The notes under the pieces were generated by a model, which made no database searches, was not told the origin of the DNA, and was given only the letters and a program-made list of their open reading frames with translations. The position numbers and the translations under genes are program-made. A DNA stretch of 64,000 nt from IMG/VR virus record IMGVR_UViG_3300002835_000104, positions 1 to 64,000 of that record; one strand, 5' to 3'. This document shows positions 56,572 through 64,000 of this stretch, in pieces; position 1 is the first letter of the stretch, and every line of letters starts with the position of its first letter. This DNA is from a virus.

Positions 56572-57563
56572 AAAAACAATTCCAGAGATTTTGAATTTGG
56601 TAAAAACTGACCCTTAGTTGGATTAGATAAAATATTTTGCATAGCTGTCATTATACTCTGATTAGATGGGACATCGTACCAATGTTTACTAATTTTACTA
56701 TTTCTTATAGGGGTCATTTGAAACGATAGATTATGGTGTTCAATTGTTGGCTTATCTAAGGCATACGCATATGCAGAGTTTGCTGTGCTACGAATGTCAT
56801 CGTTAATATTCAAATACATATCACATATTTTATGACAAGAAACCAGATTTTCTATAGTTGGTAAGATTGGTATAATACAAATCTTTTTGAGCGAAGCTAT
56901 TATATTGAGGCTCTCATATGTTTTATCTATTATCTTTTGTATTTCTTGTATAGACCCTCCGGAATCTACAACAAATAAAACCAAACATAAGTTTTCATAT
57001 TTTTGTGTCAAAATAATAAAGTCTATCAAAAGATCGCTATAAAGATCAGAATTTGCAGCATAATTCGCTATCGTATACATTTTTTTCATATACGAATATG
57101 GACCAAAATCATATGTATCATTGCCATAATTAGTATCAACCCCATATTGAAATAGCTCTATGTTTGAGGTTTGTTCAAGTATGGTAGATAACTTTTGGAA
57201 ATTTAATGCATTATCAACTAGAATTAAATCACAATTCTTAAGATTGGTAATAGCTTTATGAGATAAAAATTCACTATCTATAATTGGTATACAAATATTT
57301 TTAAGAGATTTATTAGAAACAATATTTTCTGGACGTATATGTTGAATCAAGCAGTCATATGTTGACTGAATGGTATGTTCTGCTGCCGATATAGCAGAAT
57401 CGTTATTTCTAGGATTGCGAGTACTTACATTTGATGATTCTAAGTATATTGGTCTGCAAGTTACTTGATGGTTTGGATGTTCTAATAGGCTGGATAAAAT
57501 ATTATACGACCACACCCCATTAATTGTATTATCTCTATATGGTCCTAGATATATTGTATTCAT
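56568..57563 (-). CDS. GT-B-like glycosyltransferase
   Basis: The product has 331 residues. N-terminal MNTIYLGPYRDNTINGVWSY and SSLLEHPNHQVTCRPIYL are the Gly-loop and first strands of a GT1/GT4-type fold. C-half: LVLFVVDSGGSIQEI, ICIIPILPTIENLVSCHKIC, DMYLNINDD and YALDKPTIEHHN resemble the donor-binding half, though the usual E-x7-E is only partly kept. Overlaps both neighbours; probably one enzyme of a short glycan pathway. Confidence 0.5.
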   Translation of the reverse strand: MNTIYLGPYRDNTINGVWSYNILSSLLEHPNHQVTCRPIYLESSNVSTRNPRNNDSAISAAEHTIQSTYDCLIQHIRPENIVSNKSLKNICIPIIDSEFLSHKAITNLKNCDLILVDNALNFQKLSTILEQTSNIELFQYGVDTNYGNDTYDFGPYSYMKKMYTIANYAANSDLYSDLLIDFIILTQKYENLCLVLFVVDSGGSIQEIQKIIDKTYESLNIIASLKKICIIPILPTIENLVSCHKICDMYLNINDDIRSTANSAYAYALDKPTIEHHNLSFQMTPIRNSKISKHWYDVPSNQSIMTAMQNILSNPTKGQFLPNSKSLELFL

Positions 57564-59224
57564 TTTTGATTCTTCAGCTTTGCGTATAGGATAAAATCTT
57601 CGTCAAAAGAAACTTTGTCTTCTTTGACCTTCTCAGCATGGTTTTGATTATTAACCAAGATTTGTAAATAGTCTTCTATGTTGTTATATCCAAAAGGAAT
57701 AATTTGAGTTGGTCCGCCTTGAGCAAATCCATAATCAGCATCTCGTAGCATACCTAGAATTTTTGCAGATGCTATCATGTCCGGTTTGTTGAAAGGATAG
57801 CTACAGGTTGATAATAGTGTTTCGAAATGATCGTGACGATTAATATTTTGAGATTTTTGTATTGGGCCAATCGTCTGGGCTTTAGAGTCCCAATTTGATC
57901 TGAACCCTGATTGGTCTAAGCTATCCAGATACTTTTCCCATGTTTCGGCTACTTGATCCCAATCATAATATTTTTCTGTCAATTTTCTAATTGTTTGTCT
58001 TTTATTGTTTCTAATATCTTCTGGTAACTGTATATAATCTAAGATAATACTGGCCAAGTGATCATTATCTGGATATACTCTTAATGCTTTGGTTTCGAGT
58101 TCCTTGAACTTGGTTTTAACCCTGATTGGGAAGGCATCGAGCTTTTTAATAACGTCGCACATAGCACTATAATCAACCGTTGCAACGGGTACTCCACAGG
58201 CCCCGGCCTCCACTTGAGGCATCCCAAATCCCTCACATATGGAATATTGAACGTAAAGATCGAACAGATTATATACGTCTGCTAAATTTGATGAGCTAAA
58301 TCCATCTGTAACAGATGGCATACCGCATGTTTTGTGCAAACATTTTTGACAAACTGTTTGAACACCACTATAAACATTACAGCTAGTATTTTTGCAACTT
58401 TTGCATACATACGAAAAGAAAACCTTGTTAGCTAATCTAGTATCCTTTAAGAGTTCGGGAATATCCCATCCCATATCTGGATAGCTGGTATGTAGATATA
58501 AAAATAGTCTTGAGCCAAGTTCTGGATTAGTATTTTCAAGATTATCTAAGACAGAGCGAAAAGATGTTAGCAGTTCTGGAAAGAGTTTCCTTTTTTGATT
58601 TCTCATGACAGAACCAATGATAATGTCATTATCTTTGAATCCTGCTGCTTTTTTTATAGCTGTTCTGTCTTTGATCTTAAATGTATTTAAATCAACTCCT
58701 GGAGAAACAGTATCAATATATTTAATCTTGTTGGAGCTTTGTTTTTTAAGAACTTCTGCACCCCAATCAGAATATGTAAAAATAGCATCTGCCGATAAGA
58801 AGGTATCTATCCAGTCCTCTTGTTGTGGTTCAGAATCCACTGTTGGCATCAGAATCCAATGAAAATACTTACGCAAAGGCGACGTTTCTTGGTATGCTGT
58901 CATCCAATAGTCTCTAATATCAATAACTACATCTGGCTTAAAATCTAATAGAACTTTCTCAAATCTCCATCGACCAAATTGGTTATCTCCTCTAGACGTA
59001 TATTCTTTATGTCTAGGGTCCGTGTCTTTTACAGCGTTTGCGTAGTAGGTCCACTCAATGTCTTTGTCTCTTGGGTCATTGACAAAACCATAAGAAGCAA
59101 ATTCTGCAATAACATATTTGTTGGTTTTATGAAGACGAGAGAGTAGTTCTTTGGTATACGTTCCAAATCCAGAATTTAAAAAACTAGCTTCGGAACACAT
59201 TAAGATTTTAAGTTTGTTTGACAT
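57560..59224 (-). CDS. GT4-family glycosyltransferase with zinc-knuckle insertion
   Basis: The product has 554 residues. Standard GT-B N-half (ILMCSEASFLNSGFGTYTKE) and C-half signatures: SPGVDLNTFK (174-183), IIGSVMRNQKRK (202-213) and CEGFGMPQVEAGACGVPV (330-347). Inserted between C-half strands is a six-cysteine zinc cluster (C274, C277, C282, C292, C295, C300). The C-terminal about 130 residues form an extra helical tail. The start codon has no clear SD. It follows the terminator downstream of ssb and is the first gene of the glycan run. Transfers a sugar from an activated donor; acceptor unknown. Confidence 0.75.
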   Translation of the reverse strand: MSNKLKILMCSEASFLNSGFGTYTKELLSRLHKTNKYVIAEFASYGFVNDPRDKDIEWTYYANAVKDTDPRHKEYTSRGDNQFGRWRFEKVLLDFKPDVVIDIRDYWMTAYQETSPLRKYFHWILMPTVDSEPQQEDWIDTFLSADAIFTYSDWGAEVLKKQSSNKIKYIDTVSPGVDLNTFKIKDRTAIKKAAGFKDNDIIIGSVMRNQKRKLFPELLTSFRSVLDNLENTNPELGSRLFLYLHTSYPDMGWDIPELLKDTRLANKVFFSYVCKSCKNTSCNVYSGVQTVCQKCLHKTCGMPSVTDGFSSSNLADVYNLFDLYVQYSICEGFGMPQVEAGACGVPVATVDYSAMCDVIKKLDAFPIRVKTKFKELETKALRVYPDNDHLASIILDYIQLPEDIRNNKRQTIRKLTEKYYDWDQVAETWEKYLDSLDQSGFRSNWDSKAQTIGPIQKSQNINRHDHFETLLSTCSYPFNKPDMIASAKILGMLRDADYGFAQGGPTQIIPFGYNNIEDYLQILVNNQNHAEKVKEDKVSFDEDFILYAKLKNQK

Positions 59225-59233
59225 ATTATAGAT

Positions 59234-59258
59234 ACAAAATAAGGGGGCTTTCGCCCCC
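59234..59258 (-). terminator. Rho-independent terminator after ssb
   Basis: On the minus strand a perfect 6-bp stem GGGGGC / GCCCCC closes a GAAA tetraloop (GNRA type) and is followed by TTATTTTGT. It lies between the ssb stop (59289) and the start of the GT4 gene (59224), so ssb transcripts should end here. Confidence 0.85.
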
Positions 59259-59288
59259 GTATTCTGCTTTTTCCTGGATGAATTATGT

Positions 59289-59663
59289 TCAGAAAGCTAC
59301 AGACTCAGCATTTTCTGTTTTACTACTTGGTCGTGATAGCTTAGCGATCTTTGAAAAGTTATTTACTCTAACCTTCAAGCTGCTGTGTTTCACACCGTCT
59401 TTTTCCCACGAGTCATTTCGTAAAGATCCCTCAATCATTACTAGATCACCCTTCTTAAAGGATTCTGCAATCATCTCAGCCCCGGTATCCCAGGCTTCAC
59501 AGTTAATAAAGGAAGTAATCTTATCCTTATCTCCGCTAGCCTTCACATACTCTCTAGATACTGCAACAGTAAAGTTGACCACAGATGTTTGCTTACCTGA
59601 AGTGTTAACAATACGCAATTCTGGATCTCTAGCTAAATTCCCTCGAAGCAAAGTAATATTCAT
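59289..59663 (-). CDS. ssb: Single-stranded DNA-binding protein
   Basis: The product has 124 residues. OB-fold of bacterial SSB type: MNITLLRGNLARDPELRIVN, VVNFTVAVSREYVKASGD, SFINCEAWDTGAEMIAESFK, KGDLVMIEGSLRNDSWEKDG. The C-terminus ends ESVAF and lacks the acidic DDDIPF tip that recruits host repair proteins. Length is close to the OB core only (bacterial SSB is usually 160-180). SD AGGAGA precedes ATG 59663. A perfect consensus promoter lies upstream and a terminator downstream, so it forms its own transcription unit. Protects single strands during replication. Confidence 0.9.
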   Translation of the reverse strand: MNITLLRGNLARDPELRIVNTSGKQTSVVNFTVAVSREYVKASGDKDKITSFINCEAWDTGAEMIAESFKKGDLVMIEGSLRNDSWEKDGVKHSSLKVRVNNFSKIAKLSRPSSKTENAESVAF

Positions 59664-59714
59664 ATGAATATTCTCCTAAAAGTTTAAACTCAAAAAAACT
59701 CAAACGCCATGAGT

Positions 59715-59742
59715 ATTATATTTGGAGTCGGGTTGGTGTCAA
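59715..59742 (-). promoter_or_regulatory. Consensus sigma-70 promoter for ssb
   Basis: Minus strand: TTGACA (59742-59737), 16-base spacer, TATAAT (59720-59715), an exact match to both consensus hexamers. It overlaps the stop codon of the DnaE C-terminal gene (59739-59741) and lies about 50 bases before the ssb start, leaving a short leader with SD AGGAGA. An exact match suggests strong early expression by host RNA polymerase. Confidence 0.8.
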
Positions 59743-61364
59743 GTGACTGGGATGAAACATTTTTCTACTATAAGACCGTCTTTGGTCTTGCTTTTATTTC
59801 CTACAAAAACGAGAATATTCTCAACAAATAAATGATGTTTATATTTAGCTAATTGTTCTGGAAAAAAGACAACAGAATCCAATACTCCGTACTGATCTTC
59901 AATTGTGAGAAAGGCCATTTCTTGTCCTGGATTTTTACCGTTTTTGGTTTTGGTAATATTGATATTACTAATTTCGGCAGCTAAAACAATATTTTCTTTG
60001 GTAAAAGTAGTTTTAAATGTTTTACAGTTACAGTTTGACATACTAGTATCATAAGTATCCAGCTTGGAACAGGTTATTGCTGTGCCAAGTAAAGAATTCT
60101 CAGAGTCAGATAACCACTCAATTTTATCTAGCAAAGAATATGGAGGTTTATCTATAGACTGAATTAAAGCTTGAATATTAGGTTGCCTATTTTTAGTCAC
60201 TTTTTTGATTAACAACATAGAACCTAATGCTTCTTTGAGGTTCTTGGGATTGCTTTCTGATATTATTTCCATTAAAAGCTGTAATTCTTTTTTAGTTAAA
60301 GAAGAGCATATATCATATTCAAATAGCATCTCTGTTCTATTCTTTTTTAAATAGTCCAAAGCCCCAGCAGAGATCAATGCTTTACTTGCTGTTGAATTAA
60401 TATTGAGCAGTAGTTGAGTTAGGATTTGTAGCCATGTTGCGGTTTTGAGGTCTATTTCTTTTGTTAAGCTTAATATCTTCTTAAAGACAGATTGACCAAC
60501 CCCTTTGATATCTGTTAATCCAAAATAAATAATCTTATTCTTGAGAATAAAGAATTCGTTTAGATATCGTATATCTGGAATAGAAACAATAATATCCATT
60601 TCGGTTGCATTTCTAACCAGCTCTTTTATTTCCTGTTGAGGATCTATTTTGTCTTTAGCAAATCTTAGATATGATGCAAAAAAGATTCTTGGGAAGTGTG
60701 CTTTCGCATATGCTGACATATAAGCATTAATAGCATATGAAATCGCGTGGGACTTATTAAAACTATATCTCTGAGATTTTTCTATCCAACCGAAAATCTC
60801 TTCTGCTTCAGATTCGTCAACAATTTTAACCTTTTTTGCTCCCTCAATGAATTTCTTTTTAACCTTAGCCATTTCTTCTGGTTTCTTTTTCCCAATAGCT
60901 TTTCTTAACATATCGGCTTCTTGAAGATCAAATCCCGCAATTTTTTGTGAGATTTGCATAGCCTGTTCTTGGTAGACCATTTCTGAGTAGGTACTCTTTA
61001 AAGATTCTTCAAGAGCAGGATGGAAAAAGTCAATTGACTCAGATCCATTCTTTTTATCTATATAGTGATTAGATACGCTTTTGCCATCTCTATAGGCTTC
61101 CAAACATCCTGGTCTAAGAATACTGATCAGACCAGATAGCTGTTCCATATTTTCTGGTTTAAGCTTACGGGCCATCGTTTGGCCTAACCTAGACTCTAGC
61201 TGAAAACAACCTTTTGTATTTCCTTCTGATATCAGTTCCCATGTTCTTTGGCAATCTAAATTTAGATTCTCTACATTTGGAGTAAAATCAATTTTAGGGA
61301 ATTCACCAGACTGAGAAATAACAGGAAATTTACAACCGCAATCAAAAGTATAATACTCAGCCAT
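59739..61364 (-). CDS. dnaE: DNA polymerase III alpha subunit, C-terminal half
   Basis: The product has 541 residues. After an N-terminal extension (YYTFDCGCKFPV, about residues 4-15) it matches DnaE from GCFQLESRLGQ and LRPGCLEAYRDG onward: MVYQEQAMQISQKIAGF, ADMLRKAIGKKKPEEM, YSFNKSHAISYAINAY (fingers/palm), a helix-hairpin-helix (FGLTDIKGVGQSVF) and a C-terminal OB-fold (LTIEDQYGVLDSVVFF). The three catalytic Asp lie in the other half (62236-64000). No intein sequence is present, so the halves must assemble non-covalently. Start overlaps the dnaQ stop by 8 bases. Confidence 0.85.
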   Translation of the reverse strand: MAEYYTFDCGCKFPVISQSGEFPKIDFTPNVENLNLDCQRTWELISEGNTKGCFQLESRLGQTMARKLKPENMEQLSGLISILRPGCLEAYRDGKSVSNHYIDKKNGSESIDFFHPALEESLKSTYSEMVYQEQAMQISQKIAGFDLQEADMLRKAIGKKKPEEMAKVKKKFIEGAKKVKIVDESEAEEIFGWIEKSQRYSFNKSHAISYAINAYMSAYAKAHFPRIFFASYLRFAKDKIDPQQEIKELVRNATEMDIIVSIPDIRYLNEFFILKNKIIYFGLTDIKGVGQSVFKKILSLTKEIDLKTATWLQILTQLLLNINSTASKALISAGALDYLKKNRTEMLFEYDICSSLTKKELQLLMEIISESNPKNLKEALGSMLLIKKVTKNRQPNIQALIQSIDKPPYSLLDKIEWLSDSENSLLGTAITCSKLDTYDTSMSNCNCKTFKTTFTKENIVLAAEISNINITKTKNGKNPGQEMAFLTIEDQYGVLDSVVFFPEQLAKYKHHLFVENILVFVGNKSKTKDGLIVEKCFIPVT

Positions 61365-62055
61365 TTGCTGTACACGATCCTTTAAATTTTACCTTAGATG
61401 ATGTGTTCCTAAATAGTCTCATAAACCTAATCAAAAGCTCTGCTGTGTCTTTAACATCTTTAAGAGCATCATGTGAACCTTCTTTGCTTAAACCAAAGTA
61501 ATCTCTTACATGGTCTAGTGTGTAATTTTTGAGTTCGTTATTACCTTCGAACCAATAAAATACAACATTCATTAAATCCACAACGTCTCTTGGATAAAAA
61601 AGACTGGATTTTCCTTCCTTATTGATGTTCTTATATTTCTGACTTAATCTATCTATGATTTTTAAGTCGAATCTGTTAATATTATATCCAGCAGCAATAG
61701 GGGCACTAAAGCAAGATTTTCTATCGGACCTTGTATGATACATATCTAGGTAAGATACAAACATCTTCCATCCATGCTCTTGTTTCTGATAAGAATGCCA
61801 ATCTGATAGAATCTTGTCTTTAGCGCACCCCCTTACTTTGGCATGAAAATCAAGAACATCGCTATCTTCATAGGCGTATTCTTCTTTTTCTTCCAAAGCT
61901 GCTGGTTTTAGTGTGATATTAAACTCTGAATCTTTCACTATTTCTAATCTAAAAGGATCTATAATCACAGCAGCAATTTGTACTGGACTACAGACATCTG
62001 GATTAGAACCATCTGTCTCTAAATCGAACACACAAAATTTTTGAAAATTAGCCAT
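61357..62055 (-). CDS. dnaQ: DnaQ-like 3'-5' proofreading exonuclease
   Basis: The product has 232 residues. DEDDh exonuclease motifs: Exo I FDLETDG (D11, E13), Exo II NINRFDL (D130), Exo III HDALKDVKDTA (H195, D200). It has the size of a stand-alone epsilon-like subunit and lacks an obvious clamp-binding box. It is encoded between the two DnaE halves and overlaps both neighbouring genes by 8 bases, so it is likely produced in step with the polymerase it proofreads. Confidence 0.85.
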   Translation of the reverse strand: MANFQKFCVFDLETDGSNPDVCSPVQIAAVIIDPFRLEIVKDSEFNITLKPAALEEKEEYAYEDSDVLDFHAKVRGCAKDKILSDWHSYQKQEHGWKMFVSYLDMYHTRSDRKSCFSAPIAAGYNINRFDLKIIDRLSQKYKNINKEGKSSLFYPRDVVDLMNVVFYWFEGNNELKNYTLDHVRDYFGLSKEGSHDALKDVKDTAELLIRFMRLFRNTSSKVKFKGSCTANG

Positions 62056-62233
62056 TGGTTTCCACTGTTACTAGGGTATTTCCTGGGAAAAAAGTCTTCT
62101 CGTTACTGTTAGCCGAAGCAGTTGCGTTGATCGACTTGCAACAACTAACTTTAACTTCTACTGCTTTAACATATTGTACGCCATTTACCATAAACTTATC
62201 ACCTACTGCTAATTGACTGAACTGTTTCTCCAT
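62048..62233 (-). CDS. Small protein of the replicase operon
   Basis: The product has 61 residues, SD GGAGAA overlapping the preceding stop. Beta pattern: FSQLAVGDKFMVNGVQYVKA, INATASANSN, KTFFPGNTLVTVE. Similar short proteins with F-x-x-L-x-x-G-x-x-F-x-x-N-G-x-x-Y-x-K are scattered through phage genomes without assigned function. Its place between dnaE and dnaQ suggests it is only carried along, or bridges the two (inference). Confidence 0.55.
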   Translation of the reverse strand: MEKQFSQLAVGDKFMVNGVQYVKAVEVKVSCCKSINATASANSNEKTFFPGNTLVTVETNG

Positions 62234-62235
62234 AA

Positions 62236-64000
62236 TTATTCTCCATTTTTAAGGATATCTGTTATAGTCATAATTTTATCCAACATAGCTATACCAAGAA
62301 TATCAAATTTAATCACGCCAAGGCTTTCTAAATCTTGCATCTCCATACCAGCAATCGACTGCTTGTTCTTAGAATCATATATCATAGGACAAACAAGTTT
62401 TAGATTTTCGCTACTAATAACTACACCAGCAGCATGTTTCGATTGGTTAGATTTTGTTCCTTCTAAACGTATAGCTTGTTCAAATCTTTTAGCAAGAGGG
62501 CCTGCTAGTGTATTGTCTTCAGATATATAGCACCATTCTTTGAGTTTGTCAACATTATTTTCTAAGGCCCATCGAATAATTGATGCTTCTCCAGTATCTT
62601 CTTTCATCTCTTGTAGTTCGTCTGCAATTTTAGCTTCATCCGGAATGTATTTAGTTATACGGTTCATTTCGTCGAAACTAATATTACCATAGACTCTTAA
62701 TACTTCTTTTAGGGCTCCTCGACCCTTCATAGTATTAAATGTAATCATTTGAGATACTTTATCGTGACCATACTTGTTTTTAATATATGAGATAATCTGT
62801 TCTCTTTTATTAATGGGTACGTCAACATCAATATCTGGCATAGAGATATGGTCTGATGTGTTTCTACCAGCATTATAAAATCTTTCAAAGATCAAATCAT
62901 ACTTTATAGGATTGATAGACGTGATTCCGATTAGATATGATACTAAACATCCAGCAGCAGAACCTCTACCCGGACCCGGCAACCAACCCTTAGATCTAAC
63001 GAGATTAACAATATCTTGCACAATTAAAAAGTAACTAGATAATCCGGCACCTTGTAAGATTTCTAGTTCAAATTTGATTCTATCTACATACTGTTGATGG
63101 TCTTCTTTAGCTATTTGCTTATCTATTTTTTCTCTCCATCCTTTACGACATAGTTCTCTTAGATATTCGTCGGGATTAAAGTTTGGCGGACATTTAAATT
63201 CTGGAAGAAGAGGTTTGTGTAGAATATCGTATTCTTCACATAATGAATTTACATAGTTAGTATTTTCTATTTCTTCGTCTGTATGTAGACTTGCCATTTC
63301 TTCTGGACTTAGAATATGGAAATTATCTGACTTAAAAAAACAATCCATAGCTACAGATTCATCGTTAAGAATTTTTTTATTGACATCAATTAGTGTTGTT
63401 TTAAGATTATTACATAGTAATATGCGTTGATCAATAGCGTCTTCTTTTTCACAATAATGGGCATCTGGAGTACAGATTACTTTAGTATTAGTTATTTGAC
63501 CAAGCCTTCTAATATGCTCTGTCATTTCTATTTGTTCTTTAGAATACTCTCTATCCATTAGTTGTGCTTCTAGAAAGAAATTGTCTTGACCAAAAATATC
63601 TTTCATTTGAGCAATGAATTCTGTGCCAGACTTTTCTATGGAATCTGTGGATTCTTGAATTAGATTAGCTAGACTGGATCCCAAATGACCACAAAATCCT
63701 ATAATATTACCATCTAATAGCTTGGATAGTGTTTTAAAGTCTAGTCTTGGCTTATGATAAAAGTTAGATTCTGAGTTAGATTCTGAAACAATATTAATCA
63801 AGGTTTTCCACCCAGCATAGTTTTTAGCCAAAACTAAAAAGTGACTTAGTTTGCTATTTTCTTTGACTTTTAATGAACTATTGTCTTTAGAAATATATAG
63901 CTCACAACCTAGTATTGGTTTTATCTTTTGTTTCTTAAGTGCTTGATAAAACTGTACTGTTCCAGAAATAGATCCATGATCAGTAATAGCACAAGATTGA
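62236..64000 (-). CDS. dnaE: DNA polymerase III alpha subunit, N-terminal half, 5' end outside window
   Basis: The frame is open to the window edge; 587 residues are visible. A TTG at 63831 is internal, not the start: upstream codons read ITDHGSISGTVQFYQALKKQ and LSHFLVLAKNYAGW, the PHP domain. The palm contains PDIDVDVPINKREQ (two catalytic Asp, about 62815-62840), MITFNTMKGRGALKEVLRVY, HAAGVVIS and VIKFDILGIAML (third catalytic Asp, near 62305). It ends TDILKNGE soon after this motif, where a complete DnaE would continue into the fingers domain; that remainder is the 59739-61364 gene. Confidence 0.85.
   Translation of the reverse strand, partial: QSCAITDHGSISGTVQFYQALKKQKIKPILGCELYISKDNSSLKVKENSKLSHFLVLAKNYAGWKTLINIVSESNSESNFYHKPRLDFKTLSKLLDGNIIGFCGHLGSSLANLIQESTDSIEKSGTEFIAQMKDIFGQDNFFLEAQLMDREYSKEQIEMTEHIRRLGQITNTKVICTPDAHYCEKEDAIDQRILLCNNLKTTLIDVNKKILNDESVAMDCFFKSDNFHILSPEEMASLHTDEEIENTNYVNSLCEEYDILHKPLLPEFKCPPNFNPDEYLRELCRKGWREKIDKQIAKEDHQQYVDRIKFELEILQGAGLSSYFLIVQDIVNLVRSKGWLPGPGRGSAAGCLVSYLIGITSINPIKYDLIFERFYNAGRNTSDHISMPDIDVDVPINKREQIISYIKNKYGHDKVSQMITFNTMKGRGALKEVLRVYGNISFDEMNRITKYIPDEAKIADELQEMKEDTGEASIIRWALENNVDKLKEWCYISEDNTLAGPLAKRFEQAIRLEGTKSNQSKHAAGVVISSENLKLVCPMIYDSKNKQSIAGMEMQDLESLGVIKFDILGIAMLDKIMTITDILKNGE

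Noticed and set aside
59222-59232. TATAAT immediately before the GT4 start as a promoter for a leaderless transcript
   Set aside because: The hexamer touches the ATG, so a start site would fall inside the gene; there is also no -35 at the right distance.
59218-59667. Plus-strand ORF over ssb
   Set aside because: It is the antisense shadow of a clear SSB gene.
61357-62240. Split intein or trans-splicing at the DnaE break
   Set aside because: The N-part ends ...TDILKNGE without an intein start (Cys then block A), and the C-part begins without the terminal HN-Cys/Ser block.
1-64000. Reassigned stop codons
   Set aside because: TAA, TAG and TGA all end otherwise well-bounded genes (for example TAG at 2524-2526, TGA at 10076-10078), and no ORF needs a recoded stop.
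1-64000. CRISPR arrays, tRNA genes, insertion sequences
   Set aside because: No regularly spaced direct repeats, cloverleaf-like segments or transposase genes were noticed; gene-free gaps are too short to hide most of these.

Overview
The window is part of a large, AT-rich genome of a tailed bacteriophage (Caudoviricetes). No bacterial housekeeping genes, rRNA or tRNA genes are visible. Genes are tightly packed, often with ATGA start/stop overlaps, and no gene-free gap exceeds about 110 bases. All three stop codons are used normally. The host cannot be named from sequence. A perfect sigma-70 type promoter points to an ordinary bacterial host, and the FGE-type and P-domain modules in virion proteins are of a kind common in planktonic and biopolymer-degrading bacteria.

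Left part (1 to 50,852, + strand) is a virion module, almost entirely tail. It opens with the end of a tail fibre whose tip is GC-rich and looks imported, its small partner gene, and an RgpF-like glycan gene. Next come small connector/tail-completion candidates, the major tail tube protein (6532-7632) and four small genes where tail chaperones normally lie. The 4208-residue tape measure protein (10180-22806) follows. After it lie adhesin-like and fibre-like proteins (an FGE-type domain with its halves in swapped order, fibronectin III domains, a Cys-rich repeat family running across several consecutive genes) and three very large tail-tip or baseplate candidates (34920-50464). No sheath, capsid, portal or terminase gene is seen here.

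Right part (50,854 to 64,000, - strand) runs convergently toward the virion module. Read in its own direction it starts with a replication block: the N-terminal half of a DnaE-type polymerase III alpha subunit (cut by the window edge), a 61-residue protein, a DnaQ-like proofreading exonuclease, the C-terminal half of DnaE, and an SSB gene with its own consensus promoter and a GAAA-loop terminator. An overlapping run of glycan genes follows (GT4, two further GT-B-like proteins, a truncated methyltransferase-like protein, a Cys-motif protein, a sugar-nucleotidyltransferase-like protein, two unknowns). The run ends in a Vsr-like nuclease with HTH and NUMOD3-like segments, a putative ssDNA-annealing protein and a zinc-ribbon protein.

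Most unusual points: (1) the tape measure protein contains a consecutive P-loop kinase, HxGH-type nucleotidylyltransferase and HAD phosphatase cassette with intact signature residues; (2) a repeat-domain family continues across gene boundaries, with the genes cut at the same place inside the domain; (3) an FGE domain has its C-half before its N-half; (4) DnaE is split just after its third catalytic Asp, with the exonuclease gene lying between the halves.
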